64,000 nucleotides of DNA from Pseudomonas sp. WJP1 (GCF_028471945.1 NZ_CP110128.1:5483001-5547000); one strand, 5' to 3'. Positions 44,843-55,014 are shown, counted from the stretch's first letter. The notes: generated by a model not told the origin, from the letters alone. A program made the numbers and translations.

Positions 44843-45559
44843 TCAGCTGGCTTTTTTGTCGGCCATGACCTGCGGGTAGTAACGCTTGATCGCCAGGTCG
44901 GCGTTATCGATCAGGTTCATGCAGGCCCACACGCCCCGCGCGGTATCCCGGGCGGCGATGGCGTCGGCCATGTCTTTGTGAATGGGCAAGGTGCGGCGCA
45001 GTTCGTCGGGGTCGGCGGCGGATACCTCGAAACACACGGCCAACAGTGCGCCCAGGGCCGGAACCATTTGCTCGATGAATTGGTTATGGCTGGCAGCGAG
45101 GATGCACTCGTGGAAGAGCTGGTCGGCGCGGTTGTAATCGACACCGCTGTCCACCGCCCGCGCCAACGCGTTGTAGGCCAATGAAATGGCATCGAGCTGT
45201 TGGGCGGTTGCCCGTTCGCAGGCCCAGCGCACGGCCATCGGTTCGATGGTGCGGCGCAAGTCGAGCAAGTCATCGACGAAGTTTTCCGGCAAGCCGCTGC
45301 GCGACAGCCAGCCTACGACTTGCGGATCGAAGAGGTTCCAGCGCCGCACCGGCAATACCCGTGTACCGACTTTCGGCCCGACTTCGAGCATGCCCTTGGC
45401 GACCAGGGTCTTGATGGCTTCGCGAATGACAGTGCGGCTGACACCCAGTTGTTCGCCGAGGTCGGCCTCGACCTTGAGCGCCTCACCCGGCTTGACGTGC
45501 CCGGCAGCGATCCAGCAGCCCAGCCAGTCGACCGTCGACGCGTGAAAACTGCTGGACAT
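44843..45559 (-). CDS. FCD-domain GntR regulator (DgoR/FadR subfamily)
   Basis: 238 residues. Winged helix with LGVSRTVIREAIKTLVAKG, the motif LFDPQVVGWLSRSGL that recalls DgoR-type regulators, and a C-terminal FCD domain (DLRRTIEPMAVRWACERA, DQLFHECILAASHN, HKDMADAIAARD) with metal-binding Asp/His. It likely senses galactonate or a similar acid. ATG at 45559 with GAGG. A perfect spaced palindrome sits in its own promoter spacer, suggesting autorepression. Confidence 0.9.
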   Translation of the reverse strand: MSSSFHASTVDWLGCWIAAGHVKPGEALKVEADLGEQLGVSRTVIREAIKTLVAKGMLEVGPKVGTRVLPVRRWNLFDPQVVGWLSRSGLPENFVDDLLDLRRTIEPMAVRWACERATAQQLDAISLAYNALARAVDSGVDYNRADQLFHECILAASHNQFIEQMVPALGALLAVCFEVSAADPDELRRTLPIHKDMADAIAARDTARGVWACMNLIDNADLAIKRYYPQVMADKKAS

Positions 45560-45591
45560 GGACACCTCAAAGCCGTTTGCGATGGGTGTCC

Positions 45592-45620
45592 ACGCTAATC
45601 ATCATATGATTGGCTGTCAA
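45592..45620 (-). promoter_or_regulatory. Promoter with operator in front of the FCD/GntR gene
   Basis: Minus strand TTGACA (45615-45620), 17 bases, TAGCGT (45592-45597). The spacer contains AATCAT-N3-ATGATT (45597-45611), a perfect inverted repeat of the kind bound by FCD regulators. Confidence 0.7.
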
Positions 45621-45645
45621 CTTGATTTTTGGAATCAGCAAACCC

Positions 45646-45675
45646 CTGTGGGAGCGAGCCTGCTCGCTCCCACAG
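45646..45675. repeat. Collapsed REP palindrome
   Basis: CTGTGGGAGCGAG, CCTG, CTCGCTCCCACAG: a perfect 13-base stem made from one REP half with the partner missing its distal part. It follows the DUF1285 stop by some ten bases and could end that message. Confidence 0.85.
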
Positions 45676-45684
45676 GGGGATGTG

Positions 45685-46245
45685 TCAGGGTTCGAGACCG
45701 ATGCGGAAGAACTCACCACCACTCCACACACCCAACCAGCGCTGCCCATCGATCTCGCGGGTAACGGCCAACTCCACCAACTGATAGAACACATTGCGAT
45801 GGATCAGCGCTTCGAGATTGGTGCGCACATGCACGTAAGGCGCCGGCTCTTGTGTGTCGGGATCGATGACCACACGAATCGGATGCTCGGTGCCGGCTTC
45901 AGCTGTCTCATCGACATTGGTAGTAAAGCGCAGAACCTGCGACTCGCCCTCGCCTTCCACGTCCACCGCAATCGCCACGAAAGGCGCGTCATCGACCTTG
46001 ATCCCGACCTTCTCGACCGGCGTGATGAGGAAGTAGTCATCACCGTCGCGGCGGATGATGGTAGAGAACAGCTTGACCATCGGCTTGCGTCCGATCGGCG
46101 TGCCCAGGTAATACCAGGTGCCGTCGCGGGCGATGCGCATGTCGATGTCGCCGCAGAAATCGGGGTTCCACAAGTGGACCGGTGGCAAGCCTTGGGTCTT
46201 GGGGATTTGCCCCAGCAGGTCGTTGGCTTTTTGCGGGCCACTCAT
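45685..46245 (-). CDS. DUF1285 domain-containing protein
   Basis: 186 residues, soluble, no signal. Family motifs [23 protein letters not shown] and [24 protein letters not shown]. Function unknown across the family. It is 16 bases after the DUF4823 gene on the same strand, so probably co-transcribed. Confidence 0.92.
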   Translation of the reverse strand: MSGPQKANDLLGQIPKTQGLPPVHLWNPDFCGDIDMRIARDGTWYYLGTPIGRKPMVKLFSTIIRRDGDDYFLITPVEKVGIKVDDAPFVAIAVDVEGEGESQVLRFTTNVDETAEAGTEHPIRVVIDPDTQEPAPYVHVRTNLEALIHRNVFYQLVELAVTREIDGQRWLGVWSGGEFFRIGLEP

Positions 46246-46261
46246 GGCGTTCTCCTTGAAA

Positions 46262-46870
46262 TTACTGGTCGCTGAGCCCCAGCAGGCTGCGCGCGTACTG
46301 TTGCAACGGCGGGCCCATCAGGTCTTCTGGTTTTTCGTCGTGGAATGTCAGCAGACCGCCACGACTCTTGATACGCGCAGTATCAATCAAATACTGGGTG
46401 CTGGTCTCGATCAACATGATTTGAATCACGCCGGTGTCGATGCCGAGGCGATCCACCGCTTCCTGATCCAACCATTCATCCGAGTTGCCGATGCGGTCAT
46501 CGGACTTGGCGAAACGGGTATAGAGCAGGTAATGGGCACCGACGGCACGGGCTTCGCCCATGGCCTGGTCAAGGCCTTGCGGAGTGCGGGCGCGGCGGAC
46601 CATCGGGAAATATTCGACAAAGCCGTCAAAGGCGACTTCGGCGATCACATTGGGGCGGGGGTAAACGACACTGCCCGGCGGCATAAAGGCACCCTGGGCA
46701 ATGTAGACGAAGGAGTCCGGCTGAATGCGCAGGTTGTTCACCCGGCGGCTGTCGCTGTGGTCCAGCAGGCCGGCGTCGCTCATGTGGTAGCGAGTCCCTT
46801 CGGCCATGTCGCTGACATTCATGCAGCCACCGAGCGCCAAAATGGCCAGCAGCAAAACCAGGCTACGCAT
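46262..46870 (-). CDS. DUF4823 lipoprotein
   Basis: 202 residues. Lipoprotein signal [13 protein letters not shown] with Cys16, then a single domain with [21 protein letters not shown] and [13 protein letters not shown]. The family occurs in Pseudomonas and has no known function. First gene of a pair with DUF1285. Confidence 0.9.
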   Translation of the reverse strand: MRSLVLLLAILALGGCMNVSDMAEGTRYHMSDAGLLDHSDSRRVNNLRIQPDSFVYIAQGAFMPPGSVVYPRPNVIAEVAFDGFVEYFPMVRRARTPQGLDQAMGEARAVGAHYLLYTRFAKSDDRIGNSDEWLDQEAVDRLGIDTGVIQIMLIETSTQYLIDTARIKSRGGLLTFHDEKPEDLMGPPLQQYARSLLGLSDQ

Positions 46871-46946
46871 CCTATCCTCCAGGGGCCGGTGACGGAAAAC
46901 CGGCGAATGGCCGTGGGATGCAGCTTTTGCGCCAGCTCCGCAATAC

Positions 46947-46973
46947 CTGTGGGAGCGAGCCTGCTCGCGATGA
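46947..46973. repeat. Single REP unit
   Basis: CTGTGGGAGCGAGCCTGCTC followed by GCGATGA: one REP unit without an inverted partner, ending eight bases before the moaA stop. Confidence 0.8.
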
Positions 46974-46980
46974 GGCCCGA

Positions 46981-47949
46981 TCAGCCGCCGATAATCTTCA
47001 TGACCGTCGCACCACCGGAAAACGCCACTTCCTGCTTATCGCCCAACGCCTTGACCAGCAACCGCTGCAAGGCAGGCAACGCCTGATGACGCGGCTTATC
47101 GAGCAGGTCGCCGACATAGTGGCGATTGCTTGACGACAGGCAGCCATGCAGCCAGCCAGTGGACGACAGGCGCAACCGCGAGCAGGTGCGGCAGAACGGC
47201 ACGCTTTCGTTGGCGATCACGCCGAAATGCCCCAACCCCGGAATTTCATAACGCACGGCGGTCGCATCGACAGGCGCATCGGCCTGGAGATATTCATAGC
47301 GCTCGCCGATCAGGCTCAGCAGCTGTTGCAGGCTGACAAACTGCTGCAGGAAGGCATTGGAGTCGCTGGCCAGGTGGCCCATGCGCATCAACTCGATGAA
47401 GCGCAGCTCATAGCCGCGCTCCAGGCAGTAATCGAGCAGCGGCATCACCTGATCGAGGTTCTGGCCGCGCAGTGGCACCATGTTGACCTTGACCTTCATG
47501 CCCGCCGCCCGGGCCTGGTCCATGCCGCCCAGCACGGTCGCCAGATCACCGCCACGGGCAATGCCGCGGAATGCACTGGCGTCGAGGGTATCGAGGGAAA
47601 CGTTGATGCGCCGAATGCCGGCATCGACCAGGATCGGCAGCTTCTTCGCCAACAGCTGGCCATTGGTGGTCAGGCTGATGTCCTGCAGCCCCATCTGGCC
47701 GACGGCGGCCATGAAGGCTTCGAGTTTCGGGCTGACCAGCGGTTCGCCACCGGTGATGCGCAAGCGCTCGATACCCGCCGCTTCGATCAGGTAGGCCACC
47801 CCGCGCGCCATGGCTTCGGCCGACAGTTCATCCTGCGCAGCCACCAGCCGCTTGCCGTTAGGCACGCAATAGGTACACGCGTAATTGCAGGCTGAGGTCA
47901 GGCTGACTCGCAAATTGCGAAAACGCCTGCCTTGTCGGTCAACGATCAT
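46981..47949 (-). CDS. moaA: GTP 3',8-cyclase (MoaA), molybdenum cofactor synthesis
   Basis: 322 residues. Radical SAM motif CNYACTYC (CxxxCxxC) near the N-terminus; ITGGEPLVSPKLE for SAM; second cluster CRTCSRLRLSSTGWLHGC near the C-terminus; final Gly-Gly (MKIIGG) as required in MoaA. It converts GTP to 3',8-cyclo-dihydro-GTP. No other mo genes are in the window, so it may be a second or isolated copy. The ATG at 47949 has GGAG five bases upstream and is preferred to a GTG two codons earlier. Confidence 0.92.
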   Translation of the reverse strand: MIVDRQGRRFRNLRVSLTSACNYACTYCVPNGKRLVAAQDELSAEAMARGVAYLIEAAGIERLRITGGEPLVSPKLEAFMAAVGQMGLQDISLTTNGQLLAKKLPILVDAGIRRINVSLDTLDASAFRGIARGGDLATVLGGMDQARAAGMKVKVNMVPLRGQNLDQVMPLLDYCLERGYELRFIELMRMGHLASDSNAFLQQFVSLQQLLSLIGERYEYLQADAPVDATAVRYEIPGLGHFGVIANESVPFCRTCSRLRLSSTGWLHGCLSSSNRHYVGDLLDKPRHQALPALQRLLVKALGDKQEVAFSGGATVMKIIGG

Positions 47950-48086
47950 GATCACTCCGGCGCAAGAATATTCGGGCCGTTAAAACTTGACTCACAAATC
48001 AAGTTTTAGCAAGCCCTCTGCCTGAGTATATTCCTGCGGTACTGCGCCATATAGCGAAATCACGGGCAATAAGGCGGCTGAATGGC

Positions 48087-48725
48087 TCAGCTGCTCGGGG
48101 TATCGCTGTCGCGCTTGCGCTTGTTGCCCATGCGCACGCCGATGTCCATCAGGAACTGGAAGAAGCCTTCCTGGTCTTCCAGCACATTGCTCCAGAACGG
48201 CGAGTGATACAGCGCCACGGCACCGTGCACCAGCGCCCAGGAAGCGCAGTAATGGAAGTAAGGCGGCACATCTTCGAGCTTGCCTTCGCTGATCCGGCCC
48301 TTGATGAGCAAGGTCAGGCGTTCGAAGTTCGAGGCGCGGATCTTGTGCAGCTCCTCGACCATCTCCGGCACCTGGTTGCCCTTGACGACCTTTTCTTCCA
48401 GGCGGTCAAACAACCGGTACCGCTGTGGATCGCGCATGCGGAATTCGAAATAGGCGCGGGACAGGGCTTCCTTGTCCTTGTCGACATCGGCCGAATGCAA
48501 CAGCTCGTTCAAATCGCGCTCATAGTCGAGCATCAGGCGCAGGTAGATCTCGGCCTTGGACTTGAAGTGCTTGTAGATCGTGCCTTTGCCGATACCGACA
48601 GCATCAGCAATCATCTCGACGGTGACACTGTCTTCACCCTGGTCGAGGAACAGCTTGAGCGCGGTATCGAGAATTTCTTGCTCGCGGCGACGAAACTCAC
48701 GGACCTTACGAGGTTCTTTATGCAT
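48087..48725 (-). CDS. TetR/AcrR family transcriptional regulator
   Basis: 212 residues. N-terminal HTH: EILDTALKLFLDQGEDSVTVEMIADAV is followed by GIGKGTIYKHFKSKAEIY. The ligand domain is unassigned. The regulator occupies the position of PA2957 in the recalled P. aeruginosa order (just before rgsA and tatD). Its target is unknown. Confidence 0.9.
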   Translation of the reverse strand: MHKEPRKVREFRRREQEILDTALKLFLDQGEDSVTVEMIADAVGIGKGTIYKHFKSKAEIYLRLMLDYERDLNELLHSADVDKDKEALSRAYFEFRMRDPQRYRLFDRLEEKVVKGNQVPEMVEELHKIRASNFERLTLLIKGRISEGKLEDVPPYFHYCASWALVHGAVALYHSPFWSNVLEDQEGFFQFLMDIGVRMGNKRKRDSDTPSS

Positions 48726-48927
48726 AAGAAAAGGTCTGTAGGGGTCAAAATTCGAAGCCGCGTATTATGCCTAAATTGCGCAAAAATGCACGGATCATCC
48801 GACCATATCTGTGTTTCTTGATGATTTCTCACCACATCGTCCGTTGATGAGAACTCTTCTGAAGCGCCTGTATTCCAAATATGTTTAAAAACCGCGATCT
48901 ACAAACTGGACGGTACGAAATCCTGAT

Positions 48928-48937
48928 CAATACTTGA
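48928..48937 (+). promoter_or_regulatory. Candidate RpoS-type -10 of the small RNA
   Basis: CAATACTTGA resembles the sigma-S extended -10 CTATACTTAA. It is placed five to seven bases before the expected 5' end of the RNA. RgsA is known to depend on RpoS. Confidence 0.6.
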
Positions 48938-48941
48938 ACTG

Positions 48942-49058
48942 TCGGCGGGGCATCTCCCCCAAGTGTCACGCCGATATTGGTACCAACGGACCGCGTGCCA
49001 TTGTTTTACTCCTAATGGTCTTAACCCGGATTCACCCCCCAGAACCCGGGTTTTTTTT
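48942..49058 (+). ncRNA. rgsA: Small RNA, probably RgsA (P16)
   Basis: About 117 nt on the + strand, opposite to its neighbours. Three stem-loops are visible: TCGGCG (48942-48947) with CGCCGA (48969-48974) around an inner GGGG/CCCC hairpin; CCATT (48998-49002) with AATGG (49014-49018); and the terminator AACCCGG / CCGGGTT followed by eight T. Length, RpoS-like promoter, terminator and location between a TetR gene and tatD fit RgsA, a stress- and Gac-linked sRNA of about 120 nt I recall at this locus. Identity is inferred from position and structure, not from alignment. Confidence 0.75.
49023..49058 (+). terminator. Rho-independent terminator of the small RNA
   Basis: AACCCGG (49023-49029), loop, CCGGGTT (49046-49052), then T to 49058. 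It faces the 3' end of tatD, ten bases away. Confidence 0.9.
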
Positions 49059-49067
49059 GCCTGCGAT

Positions 49068-49853
49068 TTAACCTTTTACATGCGTCAGCGGGAACAGGCG
49101 CTTGAAATTCGCCGTGGTCTGCTCGGCAAATCGCTCGTAAGGCTCACCACGCAACATTGCCAGAAATTCCGCTACTTCCCGTACGTACTGCGGCAGGTTC
49201 GGCTTGCCACGGTAGGGGATCGGCGCGAGGTATGGCGAGTCGGTTTCCACCAACAAACGGTCGGCCGGCACTTTGCTCGCCACGTCGCGCAACGCGTCGG
49301 CGTTGCGGAATGTGACAATCCCGGACAGGGAAATGTAGTAACCCATGTCCAGCGCGGCTTTCGCCATGTCCCAGTCTTCGGTGAAGCAGTGCAGCACGCC
49401 CGCCTGGGGCAGAGCGGCCTCACGCAGCAGGTTCAAGGTATCGGCGCGCGCGCCCCGGGTGTGGATGATCACCGGCTTGCCGGTCTGCTGGGCCGCTTGC
49501 AGGTGCAAACGGAAAGATTGCTGCTGCAACTCGGCCGCTTCCGGCTCGTAGTGATAATCCAGGCCGGTTTCGCCGATCGCCACCACGCGCGGATGATTGA
49601 GCTCTTGCAACAGCCAGTCCAGCGCAGGCGCCGCACCGGGCTGCACATCCAGCGGATGCACGCCGACCGAACAATCGACATCGTCATAGCGCTCGGCCAG
49701 GGCTTTGACGTCGGCCGCGTTATCAGCACTGACGCCGATACACAGGAAGTGCCCTACCCCACGCTGCCGGGCCGCATCGAGGGCGGCATCCAGCGAGCCG
49801 TCATGGGCGGCGAGGTCGAGGCGATCAAGGTGACAATGGGAATCTACGAGCAT
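49068..49853 (-). CDS. tatD: TatD family metal-dependent DNase/hydrolase
   Basis: 261 residues. Metal ligands are in VDSHCHLDRLD, ETGLDYHYE, IIHTRGARADT, HCFTEDWDMA and ETDSPYLAPIPYRGK, the full TatD set. These enzymes are 3'-5' exonucleases or tRNA/D-aminoacyl hydrolases; the exact role is not fixed by sequence. It follows a truncated pilZ by 14 bases and ends convergently with the small RNA. Confidence 0.94.
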   Translation of the reverse strand: MLVDSHCHLDRLDLAAHDGSLDAALDAARQRGVGHFLCIGVSADNAADVKALAERYDDVDCSVGVHPLDVQPGAAPALDWLLQELNHPRVVAIGETGLDYHYEPEAAELQQQSFRLHLQAAQQTGKPVIIHTRGARADTLNLLREAALPQAGVLHCFTEDWDMAKAALDMGYYISLSGIVTFRNADALRDVASKVPADRLLVETDSPYLAPIPYRGKPNLPQYVREVAEFLAMLRGEPYERFAEQTTANFKRLFPLTHVKG

Positions 49854-49867
49854 AAAAGGGCTGCAAC

Positions 49868-49951
49868 TTACATCGTATGAGTGGGACGGCCGGATTTCAG
49901 AGCTCCGGCCGGGTGGGTTTCGATTCGACTGCGTACAGTATTATCGCCGTC
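49868..49951 (-). pseudogene. pilZ: Remnant of pilZ (last 27 codons)
   Basis: In the minus strand between the holB stop and the tatD start a reading begins DGDNTVRSRIET and ends GRPTHTM with stop TAA at 49868-49870. This is the C-terminus of PilZ as I recall it (DGDNTARNKIE...ERPTHTM). PilZ is about 118 residues and sits between holB and tatD in other Pseudomonas; only 133 bases separate holB from tatD here, so about 90 N-terminal codons, with the start, are gone. The remaining 36 bases towards holB show no start codon or PilZ sequence. Changes such as THP for TYL fit decay. Confidence 0.8.
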
Positions 49952-49987
49952 AATGACGCTTGATGCCCGGAATCCAGGCGCCGACGG

Positions 49988-51608
<1,621 letters not shown>

Positions 51609-51618
51609 TTAGTCAGAT

Positions 51619-52905
51619 TCATTGCGGGCTTTGCGGCGTTGTTGAGTTCGGTTGCGGCTCCGGTGTGGCAGCAGGCTCAGGCACGGACTCTTGCGCTGGC
51701 TCTGCAGGTGCAGCCTCGGGCGCGGTATCGGGCGAAGCCGCCGGGACGGGGGGCTGGGCCTCGGGAGCCTGCGGTTGCGTCGTTTCGGTTGGCGCAACCT
51801 CGGATTGCGGCACCTCCGTTGGCAGTGCCTCGGTCGGCGTCGCCTGGGTATCCGGCGTCTCGGGCGTGCTCACTGGCGCCGGGCTGGAGCGGTAATCGGC
51901 GCGGCGCTTGAGCTGGAACTCTCGCACGGCATTGTTGTGCGCGTCCAGATCATCGGAGAACACATGGCTGCCGTCACCGCGCGCCACGAAGTAGAGGCTG
52001 GTGCCCTCCACCGGATTGAGCGCCGCGTGGATGGCTTCGCGGCCGACCATGGCAATCGGGGTCGGCGGCAAACCGGAAATCATATAGGTGTTGTAAGGGT
52101 TCGCTTCCTTGAGATGGGCGCGAGTCAACTTGCCATTGTAACGGTCACCCAGGCCATAGATCACCGTCGGGTCCGTTTGCAACAGCATGCCGATTTCCAT
52201 GCGACGCACGAACACGCCGGCAATCTGCCCACGCTCCTGTGGCACGCCGGTTTCCTTCTCCACCAGCGAGGCCATGATCAGCGCTTGATAGGGCCCGGAG
52301 TAAGGCAGGTCGGCCGCACGCTGGTTCCACTCCTTGGCCAGCACTTCGTCGAGGCGCTGGTAAGCGGTTTTCAGCAATTCGGTGTCGGTCATGCCGCGCA
52401 CGAAGCGGTAGGTATCGGGAAAGAATCGCCCCTCGGGGAAAATCCCGCTATGGCCGAGCTTGTCCATGACCTGGCTGTCACTCAGGCCGCTCAGGGTTTG
52501 CTCGAGCTTTTCTTCCTTGGCCAAGGCCGCGCGGACCTGGTGGAAATTCCAGCCTTCGACCAGGGTCAGGCTGTATTGCACCATTTCCCCGCGCTTCCAC
52601 AGGTCGATCAGACCTTCGACGGTCATGCCGGGCGTCATGCGGTACTCACCGCTGTGCAATGGCTGTTTGGGTAAGTTGAAGCGCCAATAGACGCGCAGCC
52701 AGAAAGCGTCCTTGATGACGCCGTCGGCTTCCATCCGCAGGAAGGTGCGGTTCGGAGTGGTGCCCTTTGGCACCTCCAGCAGTTCTTCCTGCGTGATATT
52801 CAGCGGTTGCACCAGTGCCGAATGAATTTTCCAGGCAGAAGCACCTAACATCAGCCCCGCCAGAACCAGTCCGGTTTCCAGCAGCAGCAAGAATTTACGT
52901 CTCAC
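51619..52905 (-). CDS. mltG: Endolytic murein transglycosylase MltG, with long acidic/proline tail
   Basis: 428 residues. An N-terminal membrane anchor (FLLLLETGLVLAGLMLGAS) is followed by a LysM-like part and a YceG catalytic domain with the active-site Glu in LIMASLVEKETGVP, plus DPTVIYGLGDRYNG and NPYNTYMISGLPPTPI. It cuts nascent glycan strands and so sets chain length. Beyond about residue 342 comes an unusual 85-residue tail rich in Pro, Glu, Thr, Ala and Gln, probably disordered in the periplasm. E. coli MltG ends before this point. Confidence 0.94.
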   Translation of the reverse strand: MRRKFLLLLETGLVLAGLMLGASAWKIHSALVQPLNITQEELLEVPKGTTPNRTFLRMEADGVIKDAFWLRVYWRFNLPKQPLHSGEYRMTPGMTVEGLIDLWKRGEMVQYSLTLVEGWNFHQVRAALAKEEKLEQTLSGLSDSQVMDKLGHSGIFPEGRFFPDTYRFVRGMTDTELLKTAYQRLDEVLAKEWNQRAADLPYSGPYQALIMASLVEKETGVPQERGQIAGVFVRRMEIGMLLQTDPTVIYGLGDRYNGKLTRAHLKEANPYNTYMISGLPPTPIAMVGREAIHAALNPVEGTSLYFVARGDGSHVFSDDLDAHNNAVREFQLKRRADYRSSPAPVSTPETPDTQATPTEALPTEVPQSEVAPTETTQPQAPEAQPPVPAASPDTAPEAAPAEPAQESVPEPAATPEPQPNSTTPQSPQ

Positions 52906-52908
52906 GTA

Positions 52909-53724
52909 TCAAGCATCCAGTAGCGCGCGGGCAATGGTTTGGAGTTTACGGGTGAGCGGCCCAACCGGCCAGCTCAGTGCGGCATAGGCGCGCACCGGCC
53001 AAACGCCATACACGCTATTGCAGACAAACACTTCGTCAGCGCCCTGCAGCTGCTCGAGCGTGATATCGGTGATTTGCAGGGGTATGCCCAAGGATTCGGC
53101 CTGGGACAACAACTCGGCACGCATCACACCTTCTACACCGCAGTAGGTCAAATCCGCGGTGATCAACACGCCGTCATGCACCAGGAACAGGTTGCTGAAC
53201 ACGCCCTCGATCACGCGACCGGCCTGATCGAGCATCAAGCCTTCGGCATGATCGGTGTCCTGCCATTCGGCGCGCGCCAACACCTGCTCGAGACGGTTCA
53301 GGTGCTTGAGACCTGCGAGCAAGGGCTGGAAGGACAGTCGGGTGGTGCACGGGAACAGGCGAATGCCCTGCTCTGCATGGGCATCCGGGTAAACCGCAGG
53401 AGGATTACCCGACAGGATACGACGGGCCTGGGCCGAAGGATCGAAAGCGTAGCCACGCTGGCCGTCGCCGCGGGTAACGATCAGCTTGAGCACGCCTTCG
53501 TTCAGTTGCTCGGCATAGGTCAACAATTCCGCGACCACGACAGCCTGGTCCAGATTGATTGCCAACCGTCGGCAGCCCCTGGCGAGGCGCACCAGATGAC
53601 GGTCCAGTAGCACCGGAAAGCCATCATGCACGGCGATGGTCTCGAACAGACCGTCGCCGTAGGCCAGGCCGCGATCCTTCAGCGACAATGCGTCAGCCGG
53701 CTGACCGTCGACCCAGCTGTCCAT
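52909..53724 (-). CDS. pabC: Aminodeoxychorismate lyase
   Basis: 271 residues. Fold-type IV PLP enzyme: RGLAYGDGLFETIAVHDG, KLIVTRGDGQRGY containing the PLP-lysine, EGLMLDQAGRVIEGVFSNLFLV, and VFVCNSVYGVWPV. It makes p-aminobenzoate for folate. The ATG at 53724 (MDSWVDGQ) overlaps the fabF stop (TGATG); a longer upstream reading inside fabF is rejected. mltG follows after three bases. Confidence 0.94.
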   Translation of the reverse strand: MDSWVDGQPADALSLKDRGLAYGDGLFETIAVHDGFPVLLDRHLVRLARGCRRLAINLDQAVVVAELLTYAEQLNEGVLKLIVTRGDGQRGYAFDPSAQARRILSGNPPAVYPDAHAEQGIRLFPCTTRLSFQPLLAGLKHLNRLEQVLARAEWQDTDHAEGLMLDQAGRVIEGVFSNLFLVHDGVLITADLTYCGVEGVMRAELLSQAESLGIPLQITDITLEQLQGADEVFVCNSVYGVWPVRAYAALSWPVGPLTRKLQTIARALLDA

Positions 53725-54968
53725 CAGCCTGCGAACCGGCGGAACACCAGCGAGCCGTTGGTGCCGCCAAAACCGAAGGAGTTGGACACGACCACATCGA
53801 TATCCATGTTGCGCGCGGTGTGCGGCACGAAGTCGAGGTCGCAACCTTCGTCCGGCTCATCGAGGTTGATGGTCGGTGGCGCCACCTGGCTGTTGATCGC
53901 CAGCACGCTGAAGATGGCTTCGACCGCGCCCGCCGCGCCCAGCAAGTGCCCGGTCATCGACTTGGTCGAACTGACGGCCAGGTTGTAGGCGTGCTCGCCA
54001 AACACCGACTTGATCGCATTGACTTCAGCGAGGTCGCCAGCCGGCGTCGAGGTGCCGTGGGCATTGATGTACTGCACTTGATCGCCATTGATCTTGGCGT
54101 CTCGCAGCGCATTGGTGATGCAGCGTGCAGCCCCCGCGCCATCAGCTGGCGGCGAAGTCATGTGGTAGGCATCGCCACTGGTGCCGAAACCGATCAGCTC
54201 GGCATAGATGGTCGCGCCACGGGCCTTGGCGTGTTCCAGCTCTTCGAGCACCAGCGCACCGGCGCCATTGGACAATACGAAGCCATCACGGCCCTTGTCC
54301 CATGGACGGCTGGCGCGGGTTGGCTCGTCGTTGCGGGTCGACAGGGCGCGGGAAGCACCGAAACCGCCCATGCCCAGGCCGCAGGCGGCCATTTCGGCGC
54401 CGCCGGCGATCATCACGTCAGCTTCGTCGTACATGATGTTGCGAGCAGCCATGCCAATGCAGTGCGTACCGGTGGTACACGCCGTGGCGATGGCATAGTT
54501 AGGCCCCTGTGCCCCCAGGTGGATGGACAGGAAACCGGAAATCATATTGATGATCGAGCCAGGCACGAAGAACGGAGAAATCCGTCGCGGACCGGTCTCA
54601 TGCAAGGTGCGGCTGGTTTCTTCGATGTTGGTCAGCCCACCGATACCCGAACCCATGGCCACGCCGATGCGCTCACGGTTGGCATCGGTCACTTCCAGAC
54701 CGGCATTGCGCACTGCCTGAAAACCTGCGGCCAGACCGTACTGAATGAACAGGTCGAGCTTGCGGGCTTCCTTGACCGACAGGTATTCCTCGACTTTGAA
54801 GTCCTTTACCGAGCCGCCAAAACGGGTGGAATAGGCAGAAAGGTCGGTGTGTTCGATCAGACCAATGCCACTGCGGCCAGCCAGAATGCCCTGCCAGCTG
54901 CTCGGCACATCCGTGCCCAGTGGCGACAACATACCCATACCGGTGACTACGACGCGTCTACGCGACAC
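53724..54968 (-). CDS. fabF: Beta-ketoacyl-ACP synthase II
   Basis: 414 residues, standard length. Catalytic Cys in [12 protein letters not shown], His in [11 protein letters not shown] and in [12 protein letters not shown], plus the [12 protein letters not shown] end motif. It elongates acyl-ACP with malonyl-ACP. Start is GTG at 54968 with AAGGAG six bases before; the ATG at 55031 would add a Phe-rich leader and lies within the acpP-fabF terminator. It is separated from acpP by a terminator hairpin. Confidence 0.96.
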   Translation of the reverse strand: MSRRRVVVTGMGMLSPLGTDVPSSWQGILAGRSGIGLIEHTDLSAYSTRFGGSVKDFKVEEYLSVKEARKLDLFIQYGLAAGFQAVRNAGLEVTDANRERIGVAMGSGIGGLTNIEETSRTLHETGPRRISPFFVPGSIINMISGFLSIHLGAQGPNYAIATACTTGTHCIGMAARNIMYDEADVMIAGGAEMAACGLGMGGFGASRALSTRNDEPTRASRPWDKGRDGFVLSNGAGALVLEELEHAKARGATIYAELIGFGTSGDAYHMTSPPADGAGAARCITNALRDAKINGDQVQYINAHGTSTPAGDLAEVNAIKSVFGEHAYNLAVSSTKSMTGHLLGAAGAVEAIFSVLAINSQVAPPTINLDEPDEGCDLDFVPHTARNMDIDVVVSNSFGFGGTNGSLVFRRFAG

Positions 54969-55014
54969 AGCACTCTCCTTTTTTTCAAATGACGACTTTG
55001 CATCAGGCCTAAAG

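Larger units (their letters stand above)
48726..49067. other. Intergenic region holding a small RNA gene
   Basis: About 340 bases between the TetR start and the tatD stop. The right half holds a + strand small RNA with promoter and terminator. The left half contains the TetR promoter region; I see no further gene. Confidence 0.7.

Noticed and set aside
9990-46973. CRISPR array or mobile element, because of many similar palindromes
   Set aside because: The repeats are scattered, paired as inverted REPs between genes, with no regular spacers, no cas genes and no transposase.
49952-49987. Possible start of a shortened functional pilZ near the holB stop
   Set aside because: No ATG, GTG or TTG with a ribosome site is in frame, and no PilZ-like residues precede DGDNT.
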